A stretch of DNA of 37,730 bases from Candidatus Eiseniibacteriota bacterium (lineage in GTDB: Bacteria > Eisenbacteria > RBG-16-71-46), in NCBI GenBank assembly GCA_005893295.1, contig VBOY01000014.1, positions 1 to 37,730 of the forward strand, written 5' to 3'. Shown here piece after piece: positions 10,043 to 18,805 of this stretch. The translations under genes and the position numbers were made by a program. Each line of letters begins with the position of its first letter. Positions within the stretch are counted from its first letter, which is position 1. Below the pieces are notes generated by a model. The model was given only the letters and a program-made list of their open reading frames with translations, made no database searches and was not told where the DNA came from.

Positions 10043-10476
10043 GCGCTCCGCGCGGGCGTCTGACACAGCTCGATCAGCACGCCGAAGAGGCTCTTGGGAT
10101 CAAGGAACGCCACCTGAGCCCCGTGCGCCCCCGGACGCGGAACGGCGTCGATCGGCCGCACGCCGGCCGCGCGGCAGCGCGCGAGTGCGGCCTCGATGTC
10201 GCTCACTTCGAGGCTGAGGTGGTGAATGCCCGGCCCCTTGGCCTCGAGGAACCGGGCCACCGTGTGGTCGGCGCTCTTGGGCTCGAGCAGCTCGAGGGTC
10301 ACCGGGCCCAGGTGCAGAAACAACAGCCTCAGGCGTCCGCCGTCCACCAGCTCTTCGGCGCCGCGCGTCGCCCCCAAGGAGCGCTCGAGCAGCGTCGCCA
10401 CGGGATCGGCCTCGCGCACGGCCAACGCCACGTGCGCGAGGCGCTCCACCGTGCCGCCGTCAGCGGATGGACTCAC
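10039..10476 (-). CDS. mce: Methylmalonyl-CoA epimerase
   Basis: A 145-residue vicinal-oxygen-chelate protein that interconverts (S)- and (R)-methylmalonyl-CoA, linking propionyl-CoA carboxylase to the mutase. The paired half-motifs HVALAV (H15) and GIHHLSLEV (H85/H86), with LELLEP and the C-terminal VLIELCQ (E136), match the metal-binding pattern of the family. The length is typical. The start is GTG at 10476, with GGAGGAG about seven bases upstream on the minus strand. It follows the mutase gene by 37 bases and overlaps the ABC ATPase gene by ATGA. Genomic pairing with the mutase strongly supports the assignment. Confidence 0.93.
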   Translation of the reverse strand: MSPSADGGTVERLAHVALAVREADPVATLLERSLGATRGAEELVDGGRLRLLFLHLGPVTLELLEPKSADHTVARFLEAKGPGIHHLSLEVSDIEAALARCRAAGVRPIDAVPRPGAHGAQVAFLDPKSLFGVLIELCQTPARSA

Positions 10477-10513
10477 CGTGCTCCTCCGTCGTCCACTTCG
10501 TCGACCGCGGGGC

Positions 10514-12112
10514 TCATGCCCCGCGTGGCGGCTGGTAGGTGCCGAACACGCCGCGCATGGTATCGCACACCTCGCCCAGCGTGGCGCGCTCTTTCAGCGC
10601 CTCGAGGATCGGCGGCATGAGATTGTCGGCGCCGCGGGCGGCACGCTCGAGCGCGGCCAGCCCCCGGCGCACGACGGCCGCGTCGCGCTCGGCCCGCCAG
10701 CGCTCGAGGAACGTGCGACGCGAGCGCTCGATCGCGCGGCTCATGGCGAAGGAAGGCACCGCGGCATCCTCTCCGGACGCGAATCGGTTGACGCCGACCA
10801 CCACCCGACGGCCGGCCTCGACATCCTGATGCCAGCGATAGGCGGCGCGATGGATCTGGTCCTGAATCCATCCCGCCTCGATCGCGGCGAGCACGCCACC
10901 CATGCGATCCAGCTCGTCCATCAGCGCCCGAGCGCGACGCGTGAGCTCGGCGGTCAGCGACTCGACCCAGTAAGAGCCCGCCAGCGGGTCGGCCGTATCG
11001 GGCACGCCGCTCTCGTGCGCGATCAGCTGTTGGGTGCGCAACGCGAGCAGCGCCGCGTCCTCGCTCGGCAGACCGAGCGCCTCGTCGTAGGAGTTCGTGT
11101 GCAGGGACTGGGCCCCGCCCAGCACCGCCGCGAGCGCCTGGACCGACGTCCGCACCACGTTGTTGAGCGGCTGCTGGGCGGTCAGCATCGAGCCTGCGGT
11201 CTGCGCGTGGAAGCGCAGCTTGCGCGCCTCGTCGTCGGTGATCCCGAAGCGCTCGCGCAACAGCTCGGCCCACAGCGCGCGCGCGGCGCGGAACTTGGCC
11301 ACTTCCTCGAACAGGTGGTTGTGCGCGTTGAAGAAGAACGAAATGCGGCGCGCGATACGTGCCACATCGAGTCCGCGCGCTCGCGCGGCGTCCAGGTAGG
11401 CGAGGCCGTGGGCGAGCGTGAAGGCCAGCTCTTGCACCGCGGTCGCACCGGCTTCCCGCATGTGGTAACCGCTCACCGAGATGCTGTTCCACCGGGGTAT
11501 TTCGCGCGCGGTGAAATCGAACACGTCGGTGATCAGGCGCAGCGAAGACCGCGGCGGGTAGATGTAGGTGCCGCGCGCCACGTACTCCTTGAGCACGTCG
11601 TTTTGCACCGTGCCGCCCAGGCTCGCCCGCGCGATGCCGCGCGCGTCGGCCACCGCCACGTAGAGACCCAGGAGCAGCGGCGCGGTGGCGTTGATCGTCA
11701 TCGAGGTGGTGAGGCTGTCGAGCGGGAGCTCGGAGAGCAGCTCCTCCATGTCCGCCAAGCACGAGATCGCCACGCCGGCGCGCCCCACCTCGCCGCGCGC
11801 GCGCGGATGGTCGGAGTCGAAGCCCATCTGGGTCGGTAGGTCGAAGGCCACGGAAAGGCCGGTCTGGCCCTGCGCGAGCAGGTAGCGGAAGCGTCGGTTG
11901 GTCTGTCGCGCCGTGCCGAAGCCCGCGTACTGCCGCATCGTCCACAGGCGGGCGCGGTACATCTCGGCGTGGATGCCACGCGTGAAGGGGGCCACGCCGG
12001 GCGGCGGCGTGCGTCGCTCGAGGTCCGGTGGCAGGTCGGAGCGATCGTAGAGCGGCTTGATCGGGATGCCGCTCGACGTCGCGCGCGCGCCATTCCCCTT
12101 CGCGCTCTTCAC
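10514..12112 (-). CDS. mcmA1: Methylmalonyl-CoA mutase, large (catalytic) subunit without B12 domain
   Basis: A 532-residue acyl-CoA mutase barrel subunit that rearranges (R)-methylmalonyl-CoA to succinyl-CoA with adenosylcobalamin. Hallmarks are [67 protein letters not shown] and [20 protein letters not shown]. This AGS/TAQQP form is that of the split mutases of archaea and Bacillus-like bacteria. The chain ends at the barrel and has no DxHxxG cobalamin-binding domain, so a separate small subunit is required; none is in this window. The GTG at 12112 overlaps the upstream biotin-carrier stop (GTGA); the longer open frame upstream is a shadow. Isobutyryl-CoA or another acyl-CoA mutase activity is possible, but the adjacent epimerase favours methylmalonyl-CoA. 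Confidence 0.93.
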   Translation of the reverse strand: MKSAKGNGARATSSGIPIKPLYDRSDLPPDLERRTPPPGVAPFTRGIHAEMYRARLWTMRQYAGFGTARQTNRRFRYLLAQGQTGLSVAFDLPTQMGFDSDHPRARGEVGRAGVAISCLADMEELLSELPLDSLTTSMTINATAPLLLGLYVAVADARGIARASLGGTVQNDVLKEYVARGTYIYPPRSSLRLITDVFDFTAREIPRWNSISVSGYHMREAGATAVQELAFTLAHGLAYLDAARARGLDVARIARRISFFFNAHNHLFEEVAKFRAARALWAELLRERFGITDDEARKLRFHAQTAGSMLTAQQPLNNVVRTSVQALAAVLGGAQSLHTNSYDEALGLPSEDAALLALRTQQLIAHESGVPDTADPLAGSYWVESLTAELTRRARALMDELDRMGGVLAAIEAGWIQDQIHRAAYRWHQDVEAGRRVVVGVNRFASGEDAAVPSFAMSRAIERSRRTFLERWRAERDAAVVRRGLAALERAARGADNLMPPILEALKERATLGEVCDTMRGVFGTYQPPRGA

Positions 12113-12624
12113 GATCCCGCCTGCGCGATCCGCACCAGAGCTTGCCCGGCGCTCACCGGCGTCCGCTCTTCGACCAGCACGTCGGTCACCACGCCGCCGC
12201 CGCGGGTGGCAAGCTCGTTCTGCATCTTCATCGCCTCCACCACCACCACCGGCTGCCCCGCGGCCACCACGTCTCCCGGCCGGACCCGCAGGGCGACCAC
12301 CAGCCCCGGCATGGGAGCGACCACCGTCTCCCGGCCGCTCGCCCGCGCCGCGGGCCCGGTCGCCTGGAGCAGCTTCTCGAGTGGATGGCGCACCTCGACC
12401 GGAATCGTGGCCCCGTCGAGCGTCACCTCGAGTCGGCCGCCCGGCGACGACACGCGCACCTCGTGTGAGCGGCCCTCGATCAACACGGAGTACACCTCGC
12501 CGTCCCAGAGCCGTCGGCAGTCGGCCTCGAGCCGGCGGCCCTCGATCGTGAGCCACAGCCGGTCGCCCCTGGCTTCGAACTCGACCTCGGTGTCGTGCCC
12601 TTCGCGCGCGACCCAGAGCTTCAT
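12109..12624 (-). CDS. Biotin carboxyl carrier protein (BT-BCCP part of acyl-CoA carboxylase)
   Basis: A 171-residue protein with a C-terminal biotinyl domain. The biotinylated lysine is K133 in EAMKMQNEL, preceded by the domain start [10 protein letters not shown]. The first 90 residues form a beta-rich region ([30 protein letters not shown]) like the barrel that joins biotin carboxylase to carrier in propionyl- and methylcrotonyl-CoA carboxylase alpha subunits. This looks like a split alpha subunit: carboxylase in the gene before, BT-like plus carrier here. Both ends overlap their neighbours by four bases (ATGA with accC, GTGA with the mutase), indicating tight translational coupling. Next to a mutase and epimerase it most likely serves propionyl-CoA carboxylation. 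Confidence 0.92.
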   Translation of the reverse strand: MKLWVAREGHDTEVEFEARGDRLWLTIEGRRLEADCRRLWDGEVYSVLIEGRSHEVRVSSPGGRLEVTLDGATIPVEVRHPLEKLLQATGPAARASGRETVVAPMPGLVVALRVRPGDVVAAGQPVVVVEAMKMQNELATRGGGVVTDVLVEERTPVSAGQALVRIAQAGS

Positions 12625-14147
12625 CGGCGTGCCCCGGGACCACGGCCTCGCTCCGCCCAGCGCCACGGCGAGCGACCCCGGTTCTCGGCCGGCAGCGCGA
12701 CGGCGGCGCGCTCGTGTCGCGCATGGAGCGCGGCAGCGATCAACGCCACTTCGGCCGCCTCCGGGCTCGGCTCGAGCGCCGCGGCCGTGAAATGCTCCTC
12801 GAGGAAACGCGTGCTCAGGCGGGCGGACGCGAACGCGGGGTGCGCGGCGAGCCAGCGGTGGAAGACCAGGTTGTGGTGAACGCCCTCCAGGACGGTTTCG
12901 TCGAGGGCCCGCAGCAGGCGGCGCCGAGCGATCTCGCGGTCCGGCCCCCAGACGATCAGCTTGGAAAGCAATGAATCGTAGAACACCGGGACCTGGAAGC
13001 CCTGCGTGACGCCGCTGTCGTTGCGCACCCCCGGTCCTTGTGGCAGACGCAGACGATCGATGCGCCCCGCCGAAGGTAGGAAGTGGTTCGCGGGGTCCTC
13101 GGCCAGGATGCGGGCCTCGATCGCGCAGCCCCGCGGTGGCGGCGGGTCGCCGCCGAACCAGAGCGCGTCGCCCTCGGCGACCCGGATCTGCTCGGCGACC
13201 AGGTCGAGGCCGGTCACCATCTCGGTCACCGGGTGCTCCACCTGGAGGCGGGTGTTCACCTCGAGGAAGTAGAAGTGGCCATCGGCATCGAGCAGGAACT
13301 CGACCGTGCCGACGCCGACGTAGCCGGCGGTCTTGGCGATGCGGCACGCGGCATCGGCGAACGCGGAACGCGTCGCGGGGTCGAAGGCCGGACACGGGGT
13401 TTCCTCGAGCAGCTTTTGATGGCGGCGCTGAACCGAACACTCGCGCTCGCCCAGGAACGCGACGTGGCCCTTCGCGTCCGCGAGGATCTGGGCCTCGACG
13501 TGACGCGGCCGCTCGATGAAGCGCTCGACGTAGATGCGGTCGTCGTCGAACGCGGCGCGCGCCTCGCCCCGCGCCAGCTCCCACGCGGCGGCCAGCTCTG
13601 CTTCGGTCGAAACGATCCGCATGCCCTTGCCGCCGCCGCCTGCCGCCGCCTTGAGCATGACCGGGAACCCGATTGCGCGCGCCGCCTTGCCCGCCTCGTC
13701 CACGCCCGCGAGCGGCCCAGGCGAGGCGGGAATGAGCGGCACCTCTGCCCGTCGCGCGATCTCGCGAGCGGCGAGCTTGTCGCCCAGGCGCGCGATCACG
13801 TCGGCGGGGGGCCCGATGAAGAGCAGGCCCGCCTCCGCGCACGTGTGGGCGAACGCGGCGTTCTCGGCGAAGAATCCGTAGCCGGGGTGCACCGCGTCGG
13901 CCTTGACGCGCCGGGCCGTCTCGAGCACGCGCTCGGGGTTGAGATAGCTCTCGCGCGCGGGCCCGGGTCCGATCGGGTACGCCTCGTCGGCGAGCAGCAC
14001 GTGGAGCGCTTCGCGGTCGGGCTCGCTGAACACCGCGACCGACGTGATCCCCCGCTCGCGCAGGGTGCGGATCACGCGCACTGCGATCTCTCCGCGGTTG
14101 GCAATCAGCACGCGGCGCACGCGCGCGATCTTGGGACGGCGGCTCAC
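12621..14147 (-). CDS. accC: Biotin carboxylase subunit of acyl-CoA (propionyl-CoA) carboxylase
   Basis: A 508-residue ATP-grasp biotin carboxylase that carboxylates carrier-bound biotin. It begins near [19 protein letters not shown] and contains [10 protein letters not shown], the glycine-rich ATP loop [38 protein letters not shown] and the active-site segment [16 protein letters not shown]-terminal extension of about 60 residues beyond the core, ending Arg-rich, is longer than plain AccC and fits an acyl-CoA carboxylase alpha chain. The GTG at 14147 overlaps the acpS stop (GTGA) and gives the right N-terminus. The carboxyltransferase beta subunit is absent from this operon. Whether it also serves acetyl-CoA carboxylase with accD at 34085 cannot be told. 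Confidence 0.94.
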   Translation of the reverse strand: MSRRPKIARVRRVLIANRGEIAVRVIRTLRERGITSVAVFSEPDREALHVLLADEAYPIGPGPARESYLNPERVLETARRVKADAVHPGYGFFAENAAFAHTCAEAGLLFIGPPADVIARLGDKLAAREIARRAEVPLIPASPGPLAGVDEAGKAARAIGFPVMLKAAAGGGGKGMRIVSTEAELAAAWELARGEARAAFDDDRIYVERFIERPRHVEAQILADAKGHVAFLGERECSVQRRHQKLLEETPCPAFDPATRSAFADAACRIAKTAGYVGVGTVEFLLDADGHFYFLEVNTRLQVEHPVTEMVTGLDLVAEQIRVAEGDALWFGGDPPPPRGCAIEARILAEDPANHFLPSAGRIDRLRLPQGPGVRNDSGVTQGFQVPVFYDSLLSKLIVWGPDREIARRRLLRALDETVLEGVHHNLVFHRWLAAHPAFASARLSTRFLEEHFTAAALEPSPEAAEVALIAAALHARHERAAVALPAENRGRSPWRWAERGRGPGARR

Positions 14148-14527
14148 GCGCCCTCCAGCACCACGCAGGCGATCGCAAACCCACCGTCGTGGGTCAGCGA
14201 CAGGTGCGAGAGCGAGCACCCGAGCGCCTCGAAGCGCTCGAGCGCGGCGCCGTGGAAACGGAGCCGCGGCTGCTGCCCGCCCGGCTGCAACACTTCGAGC
14301 AGCCGGAAGGCCACGCCGGCGCTCATCCCGGTGCCGAGCGCCTTGGAGGCCGCCTCTTTGGCGGCGAAGCGAGCCGCCAGATGCGGCAGCGGATCCTTCA
14401 TGCGACGGCAATACGCGAGCTCGTCGGCGGTGAAAAGTCGTTTCTCCATGCGCGCGCCGAAGCGCCCGAGGGACTGCGAGATCCGCTCGACCTTGACGAC
14501 GTCGATGCCGATTCCACGCACCGCCAT
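14144..14527 (-). CDS. acpS: Holo-[acyl-carrier-protein] synthase
   Basis: A 127-residue phosphopantetheinyl transferase that moves the 4'-phosphopantetheine arm from CoA to apo-ACP for fatty-acid synthesis. The N-terminal VRGIGIDVVKVERI contains the metal-binding aspartate. RFAAKEAASKALGTG holds the catalytic glutamate and lysine, and LSLTHDGGFAIA is the usual C-terminal segment. Length is typical. The ATG at 14527 gives the standard start; one 36 bases upstream is less likely. There is no Shine-Dalgarno sequence, and the candidate promoter lies so close that the mRNA may be nearly leaderless. It is the first gene of the minus-strand carboxylase/mutase operon. Confidence 0.95.
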   Translation of the reverse strand: MAVRGIGIDVVKVERISQSLGRFGARMEKRLFTADELAYCRRMKDPLPHLAARFAAKEAASKALGTGMSAGVAFRLLEVLQPGGQQPRLRFHGAALERFEALGCSLSHLSLTHDGGFAIACVVLEGA

Positions 14528-14534
14528 GCCGCGC

Positions 14535-14563
14535 AATCTATAGGGCCGGGGCACCGGCGGCAA
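14535..14563 (-). promoter_or_regulatory. Candidate promoter of the acpS-accC-mutase operon
   Basis: On the minus strand TTGCCG (14558-14563) is followed after 17 bases by TAGATT (14535-14540), seven bases before the acpS ATG. The match is four of six at each hexamer and the spacing is ideal. It fits the only gap (63 bases) upstream of the operon. The predicted start of transcription is at or next to the ATG, and there is no ribosome-binding site. TATAGA overlapping this position with a 15-base spacer is an alternative. Confidence 0.4.
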
Positions 14564-14590
14564 CGCGCCACGCCCGGTTGCGCCCCATCG

Positions 14591-16984
14591 CTAGCTCCCC
14601 ACGCCGACGCTCATCCGGATCGCGCGCGGCGGGTGGAAGAGCCGCGGATCGTGCACCGGAATCCAGCCCGGCTTGCCGTCGCCGTCGGCGTCCTCCCAGT
14701 AGCCGCCGCCGTCGAGGCCGGTCTCGGTGCGGTAGGCGCCGTAGTCGTCGAAGTAGGTGTTGATGAGTGGATTCGGGTACCCGCTCAGCGTGGCGAGGGC
14801 CTCGGAGCGACGGTCGAACAGGTTGCGCGCCTCGAGCCCGACATGGAAGGCGCTGCCGCGCGGGCGCCACTGGAGCCGCAGGTTGGTCTCCTCTTCCCAC
14901 GCGAGGCGCCGGCCGTTGAGCAGCGACAGATCGGCGTCGAGCTGGCGGCGCGCGCGTGGCGTCCACGGAAGCCCCGACCCCACGATGGTGCTCCAGGCCA
15001 TCGACCAGTTTTCACTCCACCGCCACGAGGCCGAGAACGCCAGCGAATGGCGGCGGTCCCAGTCCAGCGGGTGCTCCCCGATCGCCGGCAGTCGCACCCC
15101 GACGCGCGACCCATACGGAAGGCCCTCCTCGAGCGACTGGCTCCCCATCGCTTCGAGATACGTGTAGTGAAGCTCGGCCCGGGCTCCCTCCCCGACCGCG
15201 AACAGGCTCAGCTCGAATCCCGAAGCGTGGCCCTCGTCGGCGTTCTCGTAGCGGGGCTCCGGACGGTTCGACACCAGCACCGAGCGTGTTCCCACGAGAT
15301 CGAACAGGTCGCGATAGAACACCGCGGTCTGGAGCGCCCAGCGCTCGCTGAACGAGTGCTTCACCGCGGCCTGATAGGAGATCGCGGTCGCGGGAGTGAG
15401 CCCGGGGTTGCCGAGCTGCTGGCGGCTCGAGATCTGGAGCCGATTGTCGTAGAGATAATCGCGCGCCGGATTCTGCCTGAGGCGCACGTAGGCGAGCGAG
15501 AACACGTCACGCACCGAGATCGGGTAGGCCACCCCGAGCCGCGGCGCGAACGTCCAGGTTGCCGAGGTCGGCCCGGCGAACGACTGGCGGCTCGCTTGGG
15601 GACCGGGCGTGAAGTACTCGGCGCGCAGCCCGGCGTTCAGCACCAGCCCTTCGAACACCCAGCGCGCCTGGGCGTAGCCGAACGCGCCCGGCGCGAAGGC
15701 GCGATAGGCCCGCAGGGAGTCGAGCCCGCTGCCGTAGGTCGAGAGATCGAACTCGCGCATCGACACGGATTCGTAGCTCATGCCGAGCCCCGCCTTGGTG
15801 CGGTTGCCGCGCGCAGTCGCGCGTTCGAGGTCGCCTCGCAGCGTGAGCCGGCCGCTCGAGCTCTTCTGAAAGAACGGCTCGTCGCCGTGGTAGACGTGGA
15901 AGGGATCGGTGGTCGCTGCCTCGTCCCGGCCCCACAACGGAAGACGGTCGGGCGTCAGATAGGAGGGATCGTCGCCGCCGCCCACCGAGGTGACGCGGCG
16001 TGCCGAGAGCCAACCGAGCGAGACGGTGGCGAGCCGAGTCGCCGTGGGCTTGGTCCACGAGAGCACCGTCGCGAGCCGGCGGTCGTCGGTGATCACGGCG
16101 TGGTCCGCCGCCCGGTAATAGGTGAAGCCGGGCTGGGGCGTCGGGCTCAGCACCGGCTCGGGCGAGCAGGGATCTCCAGTGCACGGACTTCCCACGTAGC
16201 CCTCCACCGACCACATCGGATCGTAGGGTTCGATCACGCGCCGGTTCGCCAGCACCTCGAGCACGAGTCGCGAGGAATTGCTGCGGCGCACCAGCTTGAC
16301 GTCGCCGAGCAGCCGGTTGTCGGCGCGCCAGCCGAACGAGCCGAACGCGTTCCGCGTGCGGCTCACCGTGCGCAGTGTCGGCAGGTTGGTGTCGTCGAGT
16401 GTGGCCTCCAGCGTGGCCACGGCGCCGATCCCGGTCGTGCCCAGGGGGCCCGAAAGCCGGCCCGAGACGCGATCGTAGTGGGTGGAGGTGCGCCCGTCGC
16501 TCTCCCATAGGAGCGCCCCCTCGGGCCGCTCGCCCGGATCGACGGTGCGCAGCCTGAGGACTCCCGCGAGCGAGCCGCCGTACTCGGCCTCGAGTCCGCC
16601 GGTCAGCACCTCGACGTCCTTGAGCGCCAGCAACGGCACTTCGAGCGAGCGGTTGCGTAGCGGCTCTTCGAGCGACAGGCCCTCGAGCATCAGCGCCGAC
16701 TCGCCGGTGCGCCCGCCCCGCACGTGAAGCTCCTCGCCGCGCGCCACGACTCCCGCCTTGAGCGCCACCGCCTCGGCGAGGCGGCTCACCGGCAAGGCGC
16801 GCAACGTGGCTCCCGACAGCAGGTGCGCGCTCTCGCTCGAGAGCGGGTCGTGGAACTGGGCGCGCACCACGATTTCGGAGAAGCGGCGAACGATCCGGGG
16901 CGCGGCCGTGTCCGGTGGAGCGGCCAGGGAGTCGGCCGGGGAAGGGCCCGCGGCGAGCGCGAGGAGGAAGGCGGTTGCGACCAT
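14591..16984 (-). CDS. TonB-dependent outer-membrane receptor
   Basis: A 797-residue outer-membrane receptor with a plug and a beta-barrel. After a hydrophobic export segment (MVATAFLLALAAG) comes a plug-like region (about 35-150) with VAEAVALKAGVV-like and GEELHVRGGRTGESALMLEGL segments and a DVEVLTGGLEAEYGG motif typical of TonB-dependent receptors. The remainder alternates polar and aromatic residues as in barrel strands (for example WRWSENWSMAWSTIVGSG). The ATG at 16984 was chosen because it begins the hydrophobic segment; the n-region lacks a positive charge, so a start further upstream remains possible. The C-terminus ends MSVGVGS rather than in an aromatic residue. The ligand is unknown. 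No CarboxypepD-like N-terminal domain is visible. Confidence 0.85.
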   Translation of the reverse strand: MVATAFLLALAAGPSPADSLAAPPDTAAPRIVRRFSEIVVRAQFHDPLSSESAHLLSGATLRALPVSRLAEAVALKAGVVARGEELHVRGGRTGESALMLEGLSLEEPLRNRSLEVPLLALKDVEVLTGGLEAEYGGSLAGVLRLRTVDPGERPEGALLWESDGRTSTHYDRVSGRLSGPLGTTGIGAVATLEATLDDTNLPTLRTVSRTRNAFGSFGWRADNRLLGDVKLVRRSNSSRLVLEVLANRRVIEPYDPMWSVEGYVGSPCTGDPCSPEPVLSPTPQPGFTYYRAADHAVITDDRRLATVLSWTKPTATRLATVSLGWLSARRVTSVGGGDDPSYLTPDRLPLWGRDEAATTDPFHVYHGDEPFFQKSSSGRLTLRGDLERATARGNRTKAGLGMSYESVSMREFDLSTYGSGLDSLRAYRAFAPGAFGYAQARWVFEGLVLNAGLRAEYFTPGPQASRQSFAGPTSATWTFAPRLGVAYPISVRDVFSLAYVRLRQNPARDYLYDNRLQISSRQQLGNPGLTPATAISYQAAVKHSFSERWALQTAVFYRDLFDLVGTRSVLVSNRPEPRYENADEGHASGFELSLFAVGEGARAELHYTYLEAMGSQSLEEGLPYGSRVGVRLPAIGEHPLDWDRRHSLAFSASWRWSENWSMAWSTIVGSGLPWTPRARRQLDADLSLLNGRRLAWEEETNLRLQWRPRGSAFHVGLEARNLFDRRSEALATLSGYPNPLINTYFDDYGAYRTETGLDGGGYWEDADGDGKPGWIPVHDPRLFHPPRAIRMSVGVGS

Positions 16985-17109
16985 GGGCCTTGCGCGTGCC
17001 TCCCGTGCTCCGCCTTCGAGGAAGAAACGAAGCGACCGGACGCCGCAGCGTCCGGCCAGCCAACAGACCTCCACTGTGCGGCGCGCGGGCGCGGCGGGTC
17101 AAGGACGCC

Positions 17110-17138
17110 TTGACGGGATGCGCGACGCCCCCTAGGCT
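17110..17138 (+). promoter_or_regulatory. Candidate promoter of the tgt operon
   Basis: TTGACG (17110-17115) and TAGGCT (17133-17138) are separated by exactly 17 bases in the 199-base divergent gap between the TonB receptor gene and tgt. The first hexamer matches the sigma-70 -35 consensus at five of six positions; the second at three of six. The implied leader is about 40 bases, with no clear ribosome-binding site before the tgt ATG. Confidence 0.4.
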
Positions 17139-17183
17139 CCTTCCCCGAACGTTTTCCGTGCTGGTTGTCCCGCCCTGGCCCTG

Positions 17184-18428
17184 ATGGCCCTCGACTTCAC
17201 GCTCGACGCACACGATCCGTCGACCGCGGCCCGCGCCGGGCGGCTCATGACCGCGCACGGCGAGGTGCTGACGCCGGCCTTCATGCCAGTGGGGACACTC
17301 GGCTCCGTGAAGACGCTCGCGCCCGACGAGCTCGCGGGCGCCGGTGTGGACATGCTGCTCGCGAACACCTATCACCTGCGGTTGAGGCCCGGGGTGGAGA
17401 CGGTGCGTCGGATGGGCGGCCTGCATCGGTTCATGAGCTGGCCGCGCGCCATCCTCACCGACAGCGGCGGCTTCCAGGTGCTGAGCCTATCGGAGTTGCG
17501 CACGGTGAGCGATCACGGCGTCGAGTTCCGATCGCATCTCGACGGCAGCCGCCAGATCATGACGCCCGAGGACGCGATCCGCGTCCAGGACGGCTTGGGC
17601 ACGGACATCGCGATGTCGTTCGACGAGCCGATCGAGCTGCCGGCGCCGCAGGAAGCGGTACGCACCGCGGTGGACCGCACGATCGACTGGGCACGACGCG
17701 GCTTCTCGGAGCGCGAGCGGCTGCGTGCCGAGGGCGGTGGAGCGATGGCGCTGTTCGGCGTCAACCAGGGCGCAGACGACCCGGTCGAACGGCGGCGCTG
17801 CTTCGCGAGCCTGGGCGAGTTGCCGTTCGACGGGTTCGCGCTCGGCGGTTTGTGGGTGGGCGAGGAGCGCTCGCGCTCGCTCGAGATGGTGGAGCACGAT
17901 TGCGCGATGTTCCCGGCCGATCGGCCGCGCTATCTCATGGGGGTGGGACATCCGGTGGACGTGATCGACGCGGTCGCGCGTGGGGCGGACATGTTCGACT
18001 GTGTGCTGCCGACGCGCAACGCGCGGCGCGGCACGGTGTTCATCTCGACCGGACGACTGGTGGTGAAGAACGCCGCGTACGCCGCCGATGCGAGGCCGCT
18101 CGACCCGGCGTGCGATTGCGCCGTGTGCCAGCGGTTTTCGCGCGCCTACCTCAGGCATTTGTTCGCATCGGGTGAGATGTTGGCGATGCGGCTCGCCTCA
18201 TTGCACGCGGTGAGCCACATGGTGCGACTCGCTCGCGAGGCGCGCGCCGCGGTGCTCGAAGGGCGCTTCGGCGCGTTTCGCGAGACGTTCCTCGAGCGCT
18301 TCGAAAGCGGCGAAACGTTGGAGCCGCGGTCGGCGCGGCGCGCGAGCGCCGCCCGCCGGCGCGTGGAAGACGAGACCCAGGCCGGCGATCGGCCCTCAAC
18401 CGAGGAGATGCTCGACGATGTGGAATGA
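17184..18428 (+). CDS. tgt: tRNA-guanine (queuine) transglycosylase
   Basis: A 414-residue enzyme that exchanges guanine 34 of certain tRNAs for preQ1 in queuosine synthesis. The substrate-binding aspartate is D93 in TDSGGFQV, the nucleophile is D272 in MFDCVLPTRNAR, and the zinc ligands are C310, C312, C315 and H341. The usual VQGG segment reads VNQGAD and LAVGE reads LWVGE, modest variations. A C-terminal extension of about 40 charged residues goes beyond the usual family length. The last codons lie in the first copy of a 61-bp tandem duplication and the stop TGA (18426-18428) overlaps a micro-ORF start. It heads the tgt-yajC-def-fmt-rsmB-PASTA-rpe run. Confidence 0.96.
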   Translation: MALDFTLDAHDPSTAARAGRLMTAHGEVLTPAFMPVGTLGSVKTLAPDELAGAGVDMLLANTYHLRLRPGVETVRRMGGLHRFMSWPRAILTDSGGFQVLSLSELRTVSDHGVEFRSHLDGSRQIMTPEDAIRVQDGLGTDIAMSFDEPIELPAPQEAVRTAVDRTIDWARRGFSERERLRAEGGGAMALFGVNQGADDPVERRRCFASLGELPFDGFALGGLWVGEERSRSLEMVEHDCAMFPADRPRYLMGVGHPVDVIDAVARGADMFDCVLPTRNARRGTVFISTGRLVVKNAAYAADARPLDPACDCAVCQRFSRAYLRHLFASGEMLAMRLASLHAVSHMVRLAREARAAVLEGRFGAFRETFLERFESGETLEPRSARRASAARRRVEDETQAGDRPSTEEMLDDVE

Positions 18429-18509
18429 CGCGCTCGCCCAGGCCGGCGATCGGCCCTCAACCGAGGAGATGCTCGACGATGTGGAATGACGCGCTCGCCC
18501 AGGCCGGCG
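18376..18509 (+). repeat. Exact 61-bp tandem duplication of the tgt/yajC junction
   Basis: Positions 18376-18436 and 18437-18497 are identical over all 61 bases, followed by the first 12 bases of a third copy (18498-18509, CCCAGGCCGGCG). The 12-mer occurs naturally in both genes (the QAG codons of tgt and of yajC), so the duplication probably arose by recombination between these two short repeats. Because 61 is not a multiple of three, tgt still stops in copy 1 and yajC still starts in copy 2, leaving both proteins intact. Confidence 0.97.
18418..18489 (+). other. Chimeric 23-codon micro-ORF created by the duplication
   Basis: The duplicated yajC start codon at 18418 opens a 23-codon frame that begins MWNDALAQAG like YajC and ends DRPSTEEMLDDVE like the tail of Tgt. 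Its start overlaps the tgt stop by 11 bases (ATGTGGAATGA, 18418-18428), and its own stop overlaps the yajC start by the same 11 bases (18479-18489). A ribosome re-initiating at the tgt stop would therefore translate this peptide before reaching yajC. A GGAG lies about ten bases before each start. Whether the peptide has a function is unknown; it may simply be a by-product. Confidence 0.6.
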
Positions 18510-18805
18510 GGGGCGCCCCGCCGGGGCCCTCGCGGATCGGTTTCCTGCTCCAGCTGCTCCAGTTCGTGCCGATCTTCTTGATCCTCTACTTGTTGCTCAT
18601 CCGGCCGCAGCAGCAACGACAAAAGAAGCTCAACGAGATGCTCAAGACGCTCAAGAAGGGCGATCGCGTGCTCACTTCGGGTGGCATCATCGGCACCGTG
18701 GTCGGCGTGGACGACTCCAAGGCAGTGCTGCGGATCGCCGAAGACGTCAAGGTCGAGTTTGCGAAGAGTTCCGTCGTCCAGGTCATGGTCGAGGACGCCA
18801 AGTAA
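18479..18805 (+). CDS. yajC: Sec translocase accessory subunit YajC
   Basis: A 108-residue inner-membrane protein that associates with SecDF in the Sec translocon. One membrane segment lies near residues 20-41 (FLLQLLQFVPIFLILYLLLI), followed by the family motif RPQQQRQKK and a small basic cytoplasmic domain with LKKGDRVLTSGGIIGTVVGV. The ATG at 18479 gives the conventional short N-terminus and keeps the ancestral 11-base overlap with the (duplicated) tgt end. A longer frame from 18425 is not credible. The stop overlaps the def start (TAATG). Position after tgt is classical, but secD and secF do not follow here. Confidence 0.95.
   Translation: MWNDALAQAGGGAPPGPSRIGFLLQLLQFVPIFLILYLLLIRPQQQRQKKLNEMLKTLKKGDRVLTSGGIIGTVVGVDDSKAVLRIAEDVKVEFAKSSVVQVMVEDAK

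Noticed and set aside
12113-12724. N-terminal extension of the mutase frame
   Set aside because: It overlaps the biotin carrier gene in a different frame and has no similarity to mutases.
16985-17074. Longer start for the TonB receptor at 17074
   Set aside because: It would place 30 mixed polar and cysteine-containing residues before the hydrophobic export segment, unlike a signal peptide; the ATG at 16984 is preferred.
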